A stretch of DNA of 64,000 nucleotides, from NCBI GenBank assembly GCA_028551475.1, contig CM052357.1, positions 2,418,001 through 2,482,000 on the forward strand. The letters are read 5' to 3'. A program made the position numbers and the translations under genes. Positions 12,463 to 24,898 of the stretch are shown here, one piece after another (the stretch's first letter is position 1; each line of letters opens with the position of its first letter). The notes below the pieces were generated by a model that searched no databases, was not told the DNA's origin, and saw only the letters and a list, made by a program, of their open reading frames with translations. Origin of the DNA: Casuarina equisetifolia (taxonomy: Eukaryota; Streptophyta; Magnoliopsida; Fagales; Casuarinaceae).

Positions 12463-13760
12463 TAAAGACTCGGAAGCTTGTTTACTAAGAAAGCTGGGTA
12501 AGTTGGGTTGTACAACTCTGCAGATCTCCGAGGCCTGGGAAATGGTGATCTCCTAAATGTTGCTTCTAGGTTCCTACGCGGAAATTTCCGGTTTCAGCGT
12601 CAAGTCACGTGCTGCACAGTAGGTTGGCACAGCATACCTAAAAGAAGCGATCTAAAAGAAGTTGCTTGATTTCCGGGTTGCTGCGGCTTAAAAAAGCTCT
12701 CGGTAGTGGCGTTAAAGCAGAGACGCTTGTTTTCCCTAAAACAGTTTTTTCACCCATTAAAACTCCCATCTGGCCGTCCACTACAAAATAATCTCTTTAT
12801 TGAAAGGATAAACTATGCTTTCCTACCAGCCAACGACCATCCCCAAAGGTGGAAACAAAGGTGGCCCAGCGGACAAAATTTCCAAGTTGGTTTCAGTAAA
12901 TGTGCGTAAACAACCGGACGCCATTGGAGGTTGACGAGCTTGCTTGACGGCAAGGCTTGGTCTGTAACGATAGTACTTCTTTCCGCGTCTATGAAAGTGG
13001 CCCACGGGACAAAATTTCCACGATGCTTTCATCAAAAGGAAAGACGCCTGTTCTTTCGTGCAGGGGGCAGGGGCATGAACAGAAAGTGTGAAAAAAGTAG
13101 TCCACAGAATGAACTTTCCTGACGGGTTTCATCTAAAGTAGATTGCTCCCCATGATCTTTCTGCCTTATACATGTCTCAAAGGAGTTTCCAAGTCTGCGC
13201 AATTATGCTTCGCTGTTCAAATCGACAAAAGTAACATCGGAATCCAGAATCATCATGAAAAGCAGAGACGCATTCCCATCTCTACCCACTCGTCGTCCCA
13301 ACACGGAAATTTCCAGGAAGTTTCTTGCTTGGTTAGGGTAAGAGCGACAGCGCCTGTGAGCCTATGTTGAGTCTAGACTATTCAGAAACTTTGAGGTCGA
13401 TATGGATTGAGTTTAATGCAGAAGAAGAGTATTCTGGAGAGGCCACCATGAATAAAAGTTATTTCTAAAGAAAGAAAAAATCGCGGAAGAAGAAGAATAG
13501 TAATAAAATAGACACGTTTAGACGGTGTTGCCTGGTTGGGTTAACATCTTGGATGACCTTGGTTGATATGGGGCTCGGAAAATGAAGTCCCCATTCAAGC
13601 TTAAACAACAAAAACAACATCTTGCCTCAGTTTCTTGGCGAATCTCAAATTACCACGAAGAGCAGGGACACAGCCACATCACTGAGTACACGTCGTCACC
13701 ATGTGGACATTTCCAGGTTGCTTCCAGCTTATTACGTTAGTGTGAAAGCGAAGATGCTAT
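12463..13760. repeat. Upstream region of TNL pseudogene, rich in the degenerate TNL-upstream repeat
   Basis: No coding gene. Contains several diverged copies of a unit with cores like 'aaatttccaggttgctttca' and 'aaagcagagacgc': about 12575, 12710, 12873, 13006, 13105, 13258, 13303, 13660 and 13706. Copies are unevenly spaced, roughly 70-150 bp apart. The same family occurs near 4.7, 21.5, 22.5, 28.7, 40.3, 53.7 and 54.4 kb. Confidence 0.7.
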
Positions 13761-14159
13761 GAGGCGTAGGTCTAAATACGATAATATTTTAGGGTGTTTG
13801 CTTTCATTTTGTAATTAGGGACATACTCTAGTATTATAATTTATCTAAAAAAAAGATTAAATTTGAAATATTGTTCACATGAAGTAAAAAAAAAAAAGGA
13901 CAACATGCCGAACTCAATTGTGCATTAAAAAAAAAAAAAAAAACTCAAGAGTCCAAGATATATCATCTAGTTTGTGCATAATGGTCCTCCATAGTTCTTT
14001 CGAGTACATGTTTCAAGCTACCCACATCTTTTACTCCAATCCTTGAATTTCTAGGTTCAGTTTCCAGACTTAATTAATCTTCAAGATCTTCTGTCCTTGT
14101 GTGGTGAGTCTGGTCCACATGTTGTGCTTTCTCGTTGGACGGTCCAAGCTTTTTGATAC
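13761..14159. other. Intergenic DNA with poly-A tracts
   Basis: AT-rich, with homopolymer A runs near 13885 and 13930. No gene seen. Confidence 0.5.
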
Positions 14160-14280
14160 GTGTGATCAGCTCACATTTATGCATTACCAATGTGATTACA
14201 TCAATCCATCTTTCCGCTCCTCTTCCCCTTTGGCACCTTCTGCCCATTCATCCTTTTCCCTTTCTTAACTGATACAAGTT
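14160..14280 (-). pseudogene. Possible 3'-end remnant of a TNL
   Basis: The stretch 'tgcattaccaatgtgattac' followed by a CT-rich run resembles the 3' ends of the TNLs near 350 and 8790 ('gcattatcaatgcg', then a CTTCCT run). Read on the minus strand it gives a Lys/Gly-rich tail. Together with the TIR relic at 15.0-15.3 kb it suggests a decayed TNL. The match is short and uncertain. Confidence 0.3.
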
Positions 14281-15009
14281 GCAATAGAAACGAAAACACA
14301 GAAGAAAAAAGACTTGTCAGAGCTGGAAGAGACAGACCTGGGTATGCCCAGAGGCTTTTTTTTTTTTGGTTAATATATAACACCTGGCTTAAACCGGTTC
14401 CTTGATACAAAAACAATATATGCAGAATATAAATATGAATGCACAAGAAATGTTGGACCAATGTCCAAGTACTGAAATAGGCCCACATTAACATATCTAT
14501 TATTCTGAATCCCACCCTATTACTTAAATGCAGACTCAAAACCATAATGACACAAGAAAATAAGGCTCTCTTAAGACTTTTGGAATCCAAAATAAGTGGA
14601 GAAATGCTTCACAATATTTTGAGTGATCATGTTCGACACAACATGGCCCCCACATTCTTTTTACGTCCACATTAAAACCCATTATTGTAATTAAATATGA
14701 AATAGTATATTGGTCGATTAAAGTGAAGATGAACCAATGCCGTCTCGCATAGTCAATAAATGTACAGGCGCGATCAATATCTTCCGTCTAAGTTTCTTGA
14801 AGCAAGAACCATTTGTAAACACCCGAACAACATTTTGCCTAACGGAAGGAACATTAGGACACAGAAGAGTAGGGGAACTTTGGAACAATTTAATGTTGTA
14901 AACAATCGCAATTTGGCTCGGTTGATCAAACTGTTTGCGGCAGGATGTGCTCGGATTATCTAAGGCTTCTATAAAAAAATTTCTTTGATTTCACATGTTA
15001 GAGAGATTC
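14281..15009. other. Interior of the ghost TNL region; nothing recognised
   Basis: By position this would be the body of the decayed TNL, but I find no NB-ARC or LRR motif in any frame. The open frames here (such as 14201-14590 minus) show no family signature. Confidence 0.45.
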
Positions 15010-15290
15010 ACATGATGAAACTGTTAGCCAAACCTTTTTTCATGCATTCAATGATTTCACTCATTCAAGCACCGTTCAGAACAACCATAATACTTTGATA
15101 TTACGAGAATGTCATTTTTAAATTCTTGAATCTCCTTCAAAAGATTTTCATAAATATACTCTCCTCGCTTCTACTTTTCACCATTTGGAAAGGTGATAAA
15201 TCCTTTTCGCTCTAGAGCAGCGTATAAATGTAAAACCCATGCAGAAATCGCTGCCTCGAAAACTTAGGAAAGCACCGTATGGCCATCAAG
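15010..15290 (-). pseudogene. TIR-domain relic
   Basis: Minus-strand translation in shifting frames gives an AFLSFRG box (about 15252-15285), an FTFIRCSRAKR-like stretch where TNLs have FTDHLHAAL.RKG (about 15205-15235), then KRGEYIYENLLKEIQEF and ISKYYGCSERCLNE (about 15070-15175). The order is that of a TIR exon. Frame changes and a stop after the CLNE motif make it a dead fragment. The AFLSFRG box is the usual VFLSFRG motif. Confidence 0.7.
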
Positions 15291-16200
15291 ATGCCCAAGA
15301 GATGAAGGATCGGTTTTGTTGCTCACGAACAACATGGAAAAGTACGCAGGAGGCATTAAATGCAGAGATGCATGTCTGTAGTATCTCAGTTTTTATCCTA
15401 TTTACAATGAGAGACAAGGGTATTTAAGAGTGTAAAAAGTTTGAAGAGAAAAATTTAAGCTCAAAAAATGAATTTTAGGTTCATAGACAAGTTTGCGAAA
15501 TATTTGAGCATATTGTCTCAAGCTGAGCTGGGCAGCGTGTAATATAAATAGGTAATGTATATTGTTAGGCTTATTGTAAATTGTGGGTTATGTAAATGAA
15601 CAGGCCTCGGCTGGGTTCAGTCCAAGTCTTATGGCCTAATGGCCTTGTAAGGGCAGCACGGTCTTTACGCTGTCACATGCTCAAAGGGGGGATAGGGACC
15701 AAAAATCATAAACTTCTAAAACTATAAACTTGTGAGAATCAAAGGTGTTGTTTCTCTTATGCTGCAGAGGTAATGTTTCCCTTCTAATCTAGATGTGTCA
15801 TATCCATTCTAATGCAGGTTGTGTGTGTGGGTTTACATGTGATTTAACGTCTTAAGTATTGCTAGAAAGACGCTTGATCAGGGTACTGACAGACCCTTAC
15901 AGCTGCTTCGCCCAAACTTATGGTGTTCAGATTCTGACTGCGGCACATATTTACATTACTTCTTTGTCCAAACTACGAAAACCAAAAAACACAAAATCTT
16001 ACTCTTCCTTTCTTAACTCTTAGCAATGATGCCAGAAAGGGGTTGTCATTGGTTAGTCGAGGGAGGAAAAAAAATGAACGAAACTGATCGAGCTTGTTTT
16101 TGTGGAGAAGTTTTATCGAAAGACAATGACGGTGACCTTTGGGCCAAAAAAGCAATTATGCCTTCATGCAAATGGTCGAATAGGTTCATCATTTGTAAAT
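15291..16200. other. Intergenic DNA
   Basis: A possible upstream-repeat core ('gcagagatgcatgt') lies near 15362. Otherwise no gene, RNA or mobile element was recognised. Confidence 0.45.
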
Positions 16201-16204
16201 GTGG

Positions 16205-16740
16205 AAGTATGTGACATTCTTATTCCATTCATTCAAACAAAGAAAAGCTAGTGATAGAGAGAAAAAAAAAAGTTTTTTCCTAGTGAAAATGTAGGAGAAG
16301 GTGACATCCTTCTTCTCACTCATTAGAAAAAGAAAAAGAAGCAAAAAAAGAAAAAATTGAGAGAGAGAGACAAAAAATTGCTTCTTAATTTTATCGAAAG
16401 CAGGTCATCCCCTTAATTTTTTTTCATTTGTAGGAAAAAAATAAACAAGTGATACAGAGAGAAAAAATTATTTCATGATGTAAATGAAATAGTAGGTGAC
16501 CTTTTTGTCTCATTTACAAGAAAAAAAAAATCTCTTGGTGTAAATGCGAGTGGGTAACATTCTTTGTCTCGTCCACAGGAAAGTGAAACTATCTATTTGG
16601 TGCAGTGCAACGAAGAAGTAGGTGACATCCTTAATCTCATTTTATACAAAAAAAAAAAAAAAGGAACAAGTGACGGAGAGAGACAAATGTATTTCTTGGT
16701 GCAGTGAAAGTCGGTCGTGACAGGGGGGAAAAAGAAAAAT
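16205..16740. repeat. Degenerate minisatellite, purine-rich, period about 60-100 bp
   Basis: At least five units, each with a GTGACATCCTT..TCTCATT core (near 16209, 16301, 16496, 16554 and 16622), then a poly-purine stretch (GAGAGA/AAAAA) and 'ATTTCTTGGTGTAAATG'. The same family forms a second array at 34.6-35.0 kb. Confidence 0.8.
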
Positions 16741-16769
16741 AAAAAAAGTAATGCAGATAAAAAATTTTG

Positions 16770-16772
<3 letters not shown>

Positions 16773-16826
<54 letters not shown>
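16773..16826. repeat. (AT)n microsatellite
   Basis: Perfect AT dinucleotide tract of about 54 bp. Confidence 0.97.
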
Positions 16827-16828
<2 letters not shown>

Positions 16829-16829
16829 C

Positions 16830-19385
16830 ACTAAAGAGAATACCTTAGGAACTGTGGGAAACAAAACTATCAAAAACAATTCAGGTAATCAATACTTTTT
16901 TTGAAAAAACATTTATCTGTTGACACAAAGATAAATAGAAATCAACTTTATTTTTATTGGTTGAAGAAAAGCAAAATGAAAACTTTAAGAAATAAAGAAA
17001 AATAAACAATGAAAAATGATCAGATTTTCATCACTTAAGTAATAAGCGAACCATACAATCAAATAAAGTCAAATTTCGTAGTCTGGAGATGCTTAAGTTC
17101 AATACACCTTTTTTACAACTTGAATATTTGGTAAGTTTGAAGCCTACTTTTCATTGAGGGGAGGAAAACTAACTTATCTTTTTTCCATGCAATATACAAT
17201 CAAAAACCAGAAAAGAAAACAGCACGAAGGATCTGCACAGTTTCTACTTCCCGATTTTGTTTATGGGTGGACTGAACCCACACATAAGTTAAATAACGGA
17301 ACTAATATTAAAAAAAATTATGTTTTATTGAAGAATTGGAAGTAAAATAATGACAACAAAATACTGATAACAACATTTTTTTAAGGTAAAAGAGAGTCGT
17401 AGGTGATTTGGGTCTTCGATATGGGACCTTTTTGGTCCCAGTTGACATCGAAACTCTGATTAATCCATGATGCCTGCCAACTTTTTCTTGTTCCTATATT
17501 AATCTCTTTTGCTATTATTGTTGGTAACAAGTCATGTTGATAGTGTCTCAACAAAATATATCTTATGTCAACAAAGATTTGGTCACATATGAAGAACTCT
17601 TTGTTAGATGATGAAAACGGGAAGAAGGCAATAAAGTCGATTGCAACCCAAAAAACAAAGCCTGTTTTGCTTTTAGAATTGCCAGTTTTTTCTACTCAAT
17701 CTCTGGCCTTTGTTGGAATAGAAACTAACTAGGTTAACTACCTCATTTGCTATGTTTGGTTGCCAATTTATGTGGCCTGCTAATTGTGTAATCAAATTTT
17801 GAGCATATTCTTAGGGTGAACAACTTGCTTTAATAGCTAAGTATTACATGAGATCAACCCTTAATAAACACAAAGATCAAGAAATTTCAGTTATGTAAGT
17901 TTCCGACCAACTAAACCCAAATAAAAGATCATGCTAGTGCGCATCAATATAAAACACTGCATCATACATTTTTCAAAAGGTGTAAATTTCAAATGGCAAA
18001 TGAAATATTTACAGGATGTAGAGCTCCAAAGCCACGGACCCTATTGGCACTAAAATGCCACCAAAATATCTATACATCTAACTTTATGGTTTTCTTGAAT
18101 ATCGATCCCTAAAATATCAAATAATAGCATAAGGAAAATTAATTAGCATGAATGCTTGATTGTGTTATAGTTGGCAGATTCCAATTTTTTTTTTAAATAA
18201 ATTATAATACTAAAATATACTCCTAAGCTTTTATATTTTTTTATTCTTTGGTGAACAAACTCACATGTTTATTAAGAAAAAAGAAAATCAATTTGCATCT
18301 AAGTATTAGAAATGAAAGTAACTACAAGGAGATAATACAAATTGGGTTCAATTACAAATCTTAATACACTATACCAATAGAGTCTACAATAGAAAATGTA
18401 TTCAAATATAAACTCAATAAAACCTCCCCCAATTCTTCCTCATTTAAAATTTCTTGATTAAAATTTGGCACGTTAAGCGTTATTAATTTCAAGATTGATA
18501 ATAAACAAGTGTAGGCAAGAGTAGAGATAAATACAGAAGCGATACGAAGACAAATCATTCCATACACAAATGAGTGAAAAGGTGCCATAATACGTTGCTA
18601 TCACTTACTTTCCAAAATCTGGATTTAATTCACCTCTACAACATGATTTAAACATTACAAAAATGTTGGTTGTGCAAACATGAACCAAGTTTCTATAATT
18701 AGTTTTGACTGGCAAACTTAGTAATTAGTTAAACCACAACAAATCATTTCATTCTCAAGCCAAACCAAATGGGTATCTTGTGTTCATTATCCAGTTTAGA
18801 AACACTTTAAAATAGTAATTAGTTTCAATATAAAAGAATGCTGAATTAAAAGTTATGACTAACGCAAACCATCTTTGTCAGGAAAAACGTCTTAAAGAGT
18901 AAAAGTCGGAACAAAATCCAATATCATGTAGAATTCAATTGGACATAGCGAACTCAAAACACTCAAGATGAAGAATTTCAACCATGCACCAAAAGGTTCA
19001 AGACCACAACAACTCATGTTCTGCAGAAACATTTCAAGACCAATCAAATGTAATAACCATAACGTTCTATGCTAAAAATCAAACATTTCAACTTCAGACT
19101 TCGTTCCACAACAAATTACAATTTACATAACCATAGGTGAGAAACACTTCCGATTTCCAGCGGGAGAAAAAAAGAAGACAGAACACAGAACACATTCCTA
19201 TTTCTCAAGAAGAAGGAAAGAGTACGACTTGAGTTCTTAGATATCTCTTGTGCTAATGCAAAAAAAGATGTACCTGAACCTTTCCATCATCTCGCATTCC
19301 ATGAGACGCCTCTTTTCTCCCTTTCTCTCGATCTCTCATAAAACCAGCGAAGAGATTGCTTCGAAGACAATGGAAAGAAGCCGTT
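16830..19385. other. Intergenic DNA and 3' flank of the TN pseudogene
   Basis: No gene found. About 18500-18730 resembles segments near 24.0-24.15 and 35.8-35.97 kb, including the 'acatgaaccaagt' stretch. About 18880-19300 resembles the 3' flank of the intact TNL near 47.6-48.0 kb. The small frame at 18361-18588 has no family features. Confidence 0.5.
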
Positions 19386-21400
19386 TCAAAGTCTCGGCCT
19401 TCTCTGAATATCAAGTCTGACATATTCACAAGGATGTGTAGGTGGTTGTAAGCCAGTTGGAAAAGATCTTAAAGGATATCCCCACCAATCCAAAATACCT
19501 AACTCTTTGCTTAGTATAAGTTTTGAGGGATCTCCAAACCATTCAATTGTGTGTAACTCATGAGTACCAAGATATTCAGCACTTATAACAACCATTTTTA
19601 ATCTTTTCATTTTTGAAAAGGCTTCAAAACTTAATTTTTCTAATTGTGGCAAGGGTAATTTTAGGAGAATGCCCTCAATTGTGCTGGTTCCCTGGGAATT
19701 AAGAAAAATGAAATTAGTTGGTTATAGGTTTTTACAAATACTAAGAAAAATTGATATTGAAGATGCTTTTGAAATTTCACACTACATTAGCATACTTACA
19801 GTATTATTCTTCAGTACCCAAATAATATCTTTATGAGACCATAATCTACTACGCTTTCCAAGGTCATTTGGTGACTCACGATAAACTATCTATCGACCCA
19901 TTTTTACCAACAAATCATGCATTTGAAACTTTCTGTTGGAGATTTTTAAAAGGCATTTGTCCTTTAGATCTTCCATGTAACTCTTTGAATAGTGACCAAG
20001 ACACTTTTGTTTATGTATGATATCATCTACCATTTCTCCATTGAAGAAACAAGCAATATCAAAAAATAACATTTTTGGCATATCTTCTAATCCTTCATAA
20101 CTGATTTGAAGGCTGTCCAAAATTTCTCTTTTAGGAGTTGCTTGTAGTCTATCTCTAGTGCTACCCCATAGATCAAATTCTCTTTCAAATAAAAATGAAC
20201 CAAAAATTTCAAGAGCTAAAGGAAGACCTCCGGCACAATTGACAATCTCCCTTGATAATTCCATATAATTCTTGTGAGGACAATGTTTCTTAAAGGCTTT
20301 CCAACTAAAGAGTTGCAAAGCATTATCATCATTCATTAACTCAACCTCATAAGTTTTATCAACATATCTCTTCACTAAATGGTTGTTTCTACTTGTTATA
20401 AGGATTCAACTTCCGCAACCAAACCAATCGTGTGTCGCTGCTAATGCTCTAAGGTGTGCATCTTCATCCACATCATCAAAAACAATAAAAGCTTTCTTAT
20501 TTTTTAGCCTTGTTGATAACACTGAGATTCCATAACGAATACTTGATATCTCAAAATTCCTTTCCTTGAGAATATCATAAATAAGTTGTTGTTGTAGGCT
20601 TACTGGATGGCTGAATCTTTCTTTGACATTATTGATAAAGCAAATGTCTTTAAATTCGGATGAAACTCTAGCATAAATGACTTCAGCAAGAGTTGTTTTG
20701 CCAATCCCGCCCATACCACAAAGCCCAAAAAAGCGAACATCAACGCACCCTATACATAAAGAGGTGATGATCTCCTTCACTAAGGATTCTATTCCAACAT
20801 TATCAGCACAAATTTTTGACAAGTTACGACTTAATCCGCTAGAAATGGTACCACAAATCCCTTCAATAACTGGTGCTTCATACCTAGAAAAAAAGATGCT
20901 AAATTAGAAAACATCTAAATAAATAGAAAGCTTCTCTTCTTGTAAAATTGGTCTTGCTAATCTATGAGAGATTTGACCAAGACTAGTGTAATAAAAATAA
21001 CCATACCTGTTATCTACATGCCATCCGGAGAGACTACCCACTTCTGTTAACGCAACTCTCCATTGCTCTGTGGTACATGAGAGGGATCAACATGATAAAA
21101 AATGGGTAAAACTTTTAGTTGTGTTTTGATCCTACACTCCATGGTCTTGGATAACTCAATCAAACACCATTTAGAAGAAGCATAATTCTTTGATATTATA
21201 ACAATAACATATTCAGATTCTTCTATGGCTTTCAAGAGCTCCCAAGAAATATACTCCCCTTGTTCCAGCTTTTCATCATCTCTGAAAACCATGATCCCTC
21301 TCTATATTAAAGCAGCATGTAAATGATCCGTAAAACCCTTGCGAGTGTCTGCACCGTGGAAACTGAGAAAAACATCATATCTCCATCCCGACGTTGACAT
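19386..21400 (-). pseudogene. TIR-NB (TN) pseudogene with shared LRR-less C-terminus
   Basis: Exons: 21400-21007 (TIR), 20883-19800 (NB-ARC) and 19691-19386. P-loop GMGGIGKTT, kinase-2 FIVFDDVD, GLPLAL and MHD are clear. Lesions: in-frame TAG in the TIR (about 21302-21304); loss of roughly 65 bp after FYHVDPSHV with a frameshift; TGA in place of the RNBS-B Arg (GS-stop-ILITSRN, about 20404-20407), as expected from a C-to-T change in CGA; and TAG soon after the MHD (about 19890). Exon 3 goes from SFEAFSKMK through the WWGYPL segment and ends at a PRL-stop instead of joining LRR exons. The tail aligns with the tails at 24899 and 36351, so the LRR loss predates the duplications. Confidence 0.9.
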
Positions 21401-21790
21401 CGAAGCCGCACAAGCTTGTTTACAAACAAGACTGGGAAGTTGGATACTTGCCCTACAGAATTGATCTCCAGCTTTCAGTCTTCGCAAAAAGTGGTCCGAC
21501 AAAATTTCCAGCTGCTTGCTTCAAGGTCGCATGCACTTGCTACTTCAGAAGATGCCTCGTAGACGCACCGGAGTAGTTCTTGTTGTTTCGATTAAAGTTT
21601 ACACGCAGGTGGGTGGTTGGCGTTGACAGAGACTCCTGTGAGTGGTGGCGCTGAAAGCAAATAATCGTGTGAGAGGCGGAGTTAAAAGCGAAGAAGCGTG
21701 TGACTGATAGTTTGGTGTGAAAAGCAGGGATCAAAGCGTGAGGTCTGTATTCTATACACTGATTTGCGTGTATTTTAAGTCGGCTCATAT
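21401..21790. repeat. Upstream region of the TN pseudogene with the TNL-upstream repeat
   Basis: About 21495-21530 has a 'gtggtccgacaaaatttcca' core followed by gctgcttgcttcaa. Further gaagatgc and aaagcgaagaagcgtgt elements run to about 21720. The same degenerate family is found upstream of the other TIR exons. Confidence 0.6.
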
Positions 21791-21879
21791 AATGTAATGT
21801 AATCTATCTTATCTTTCATTTGTATCCGCAATCTTCCGTCTTGTCTTTAATTATTACCAACAACTTTTCACCTTCCATT

Positions 21880-22305
21880 TGGTGTTGTCTTTTGACTATT
21901 TTAATTGGGATCAATTAAGTCCGAAGAGGAGAAATTCAAGCATCCCCCAAAACCAATCCTCCAAACCGATGAGGAAAAAAATGAAAACAATATTATATCA
22001 CGACCAACCCAAAGGCAACAACTACCATTTTCTTTGGAACACTCATCGTTTTCCCGTCCGCCCTTCAATCATAACGAGTAAACGGGAAAAAGATTAACAT
22101 TTAATTTATAGAAACCCAAGTTTAGAAAACACTGTCAACTTGAAAGAAAATAAAAAAAAAAGGAAAAAAACTTTTTCCTAATTCTCAGGAAGAAATGTAG
22201 GACTTGTGTCCTTGTTCTTCCTTGAGTAAGTGCAAGACATGCCGTTCCTAAACCATGTAAATATCTCCTACTCTGTTAGCAACGGAAGGGAAGAGGCTGC
22301 TGAAC
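21880..22305. repeat. Orphan 3' flank of a TN unit
   Basis: Matches the downstream flanks of the TN pseudogenes at about 24480-24880 and 36050-36330 (shared 'cgcccttcaatcataac' and 'gtaaatatctcct' runs), but no TN gene follows. At about 22300 the sequence switches to 5' flank ('ccctgatagccac'). Confidence 0.8.
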
Positions 22306-23580
22306 CCTGATAGCCACCAGAATTTATAGTTGTAATTTCCCACAAGAAGAGGGAAGAAAAGGCAGGCACCAAAACTGGAGGACAGGGTTGGGGAAGCTAA
22401 GGTTGTCATCAGATACAAGCGATTCTCCAGGTCCCCAGCGTTGCGAAAAGGTGGTCAACTCAGGAAATTGTTGGGTTTTACTTTACGAGGAAACTAGGTG
22501 GTCGACATTTCAGAGGATGAAATTTCAATTAAAAGAAGGGATGCTTCTTCTCGGTAACACGCCGGCTAAGTAGTGGAAAGGTGGTCCAAGAACTCAACTT
22601 TCTAATTGCTTTCATTAGAAGTAGAGATGCTTCTTGTGTGTAACACCTGGTCGAAGGAAAAGTGGTCCAAGAACCTAATGTGTAGGTTGCTTTCACTAAA
22701 ATGCAGACATTGGTTGGGGAACGGACCCGTTGAGTCGTGGAGTGCAACAGGTCCACCGAACGAAAATTTCCGGGTTGCTTTCAGTAAATGGGGAGATGTG
22801 TTTGCGTGGAAAGTGGACGTGGTGGATTGGGAGTCCACGTCGTGGGAACAACGGAAAATCCTCCTTGTGATATGGTGGTCCAGCGGACATGAGTTTTCCT
22901 CTGGTTATTAGTCGTAGTATTGAATAGAAAATTGATTTTTTTTTTCTGTAATAAGAAATGGAGTTGATTGGTCCTTTATGTTGAAAAACGTGGATTAACC
23001 ATTACAATCAATGAGAATAATACTTGTACTATCACAAAAGAAGAGAGATGAAAAACTAAGCTAAATAGTTTGAGAAGTTATAGACTTTGTACGTGACGTG
23101 CAGCTTTTGAATTGAACTTTAATATAGGTTAAACAATTTAGCTTATTCTCATTGTAAAAAACAAATTCTAAACAAGACATGGACTTATATGGATCACCAC
23201 TCTGTCTGTTTCAAGTTTGTCACATGATTTACATTTGCTGTTAATTCACATTTCAAAGTCCTTTCTTGTTATAGAAAAAAATCAATTTGGTTTTGGTTTT
23301 CTTTTAGTTCTCTTGTATGGTTAAGATGTCCTTTACTAAGAGAATTAAATATTTTGATATATCAAGACTTTTTCTCATCATCTTTTGTGCAAATTTCTCT
23401 TTTCTATTTTGATGTGTGAGAGTATCTAGCTAATATCAAATTGACAAATAGTCATTTTTCAACATAAGCTATAGAGAAAAAGCAACATTTTGTTCTAGTT
23501 TTGCTTATCTTCCTACTAAGCCTTCACTTAAGCTATGTCACCTTGGGTGTCTAATATTGTGAACTTTTTCTATTCATAGA
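22300..23580. repeat. Orphan 5' flank of a TN unit with a degenerate tandem repeat
   Basis: Collinear with 27470-27660 plus 28640-29300 and with 38990-39200 plus 40210-40900. About 22530-22910 holds four or so units near 85-90 bp, marked by gatgcttct or gagatgtgtt cores and 'gtggtccaagaac'. About 23480-23570 matches 30680-30760. No gene. Confidence 0.8.
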
Positions 23581-24898
23581 GACATTCTCAAGGAGCTCTA
23601 GTTAGATTTTACTAGAAAAACATATTATAATAAGAAAATTCACTACAACAAGAGGATACTCTTTAGTTCTACAATTATATAAAGACTCCTGATTGTAATA
23701 TTTTATTATAATCATACTCTTTAACCTAATTATTCTACTAATTTTGACATATTAGCTACACTAGAACAAATGGTTTGTATTTGTAGGATGCACTAACCGC
23801 CGGCGCTTTCACCTTTAGAGTACGGTATTGGATTCTATAGTTTTATTTTTCTAGTCTAAATTCTTTTGAGTGCAAAAATCAGTTTGGGAAAAGAAATTGA
23901 TATTCGTACCAATTTTAAAGCCGAATTTCAGCATAAATTTGTGTTTAATAACAGGCACAACCATTTAACTGTGTGAGTAGTCGAAAAAAGTTAAATTGCT
24001 ATGCATATTGAAGATGTCCAAAGACTCCACTAACAAGTGGGATGAAAAGGCGATGATCAGTTATTTCCGTCAGCAACGTAATTATAAAACTAAGAAAATG
24101 TGATAATATTCTGACATGAACCAAGTTCCCATAATTAACATTAACAGGCAAACGGGTAGTTTTGCAACTTATTTCTTTGGAAAAGAAAAGTCATCGTTGG
24201 CAAACAAAGAAAATGAAAACACTGTTCTTTGTTTATATTTCCTTCTGTGAAGATAAAAAAAAAATTAAATTACAATCATAACACAAACCCCCTCACTCAC
24301 AATCAACTTTCAAAAAGGTAAAAACTAAAAACGAATCCAACATCACCCAGAAATTAACGTCCGAAAGAGGAGAAATTCATAAAAGATTTAAGTTCAACTC
24401 TCTCTAAAAAGTTTTATTAAGAAAAGAAATTATCTAATTTTATAAGATACATTTAAACTCCTCTTTTTTTCAATATAAGATTCTTTGTGCAATAAAATTA
24501 TACATCCACCCAAACCAATCCTGGAAACTAAAGAAAAAAAAAATTAAAATGATATTATTTCATGACCAACACAAAGGCAACAACTACCATGTTCTTTGTC
24601 CACACTCATCCTTGTTCCGTCCGCCCTTCAATCATAACTGGAAATCGAGAAAAGATTCACCCTTTATGTATAGAAACCCACGTCTAGATAACACTTTCCA
24701 CTTAAAAGATTAAAGAAAAAAAAAAACCACATTTCTAATTCTCCAGAAGAAATGTAGGACTCGTGTCTTGTTCTCTCCCAAGTAGGTACAAGAACATGCC
24801 CATCAAGAATATATCATTCCTGAACCCTGTAAATATCTCCTAGTCCATTAGCAGTGAATGCAACGAGCCTGCTTTACTGACAGTGGGGTGAAGACATT

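Noticed and set aside
16205..16740. Regular repeats suggesting a CRISPR-like array
   Set aside because: Units are diverged, of uneven length and purine-rich, in plant nuclear DNA; a minisatellite explains them.
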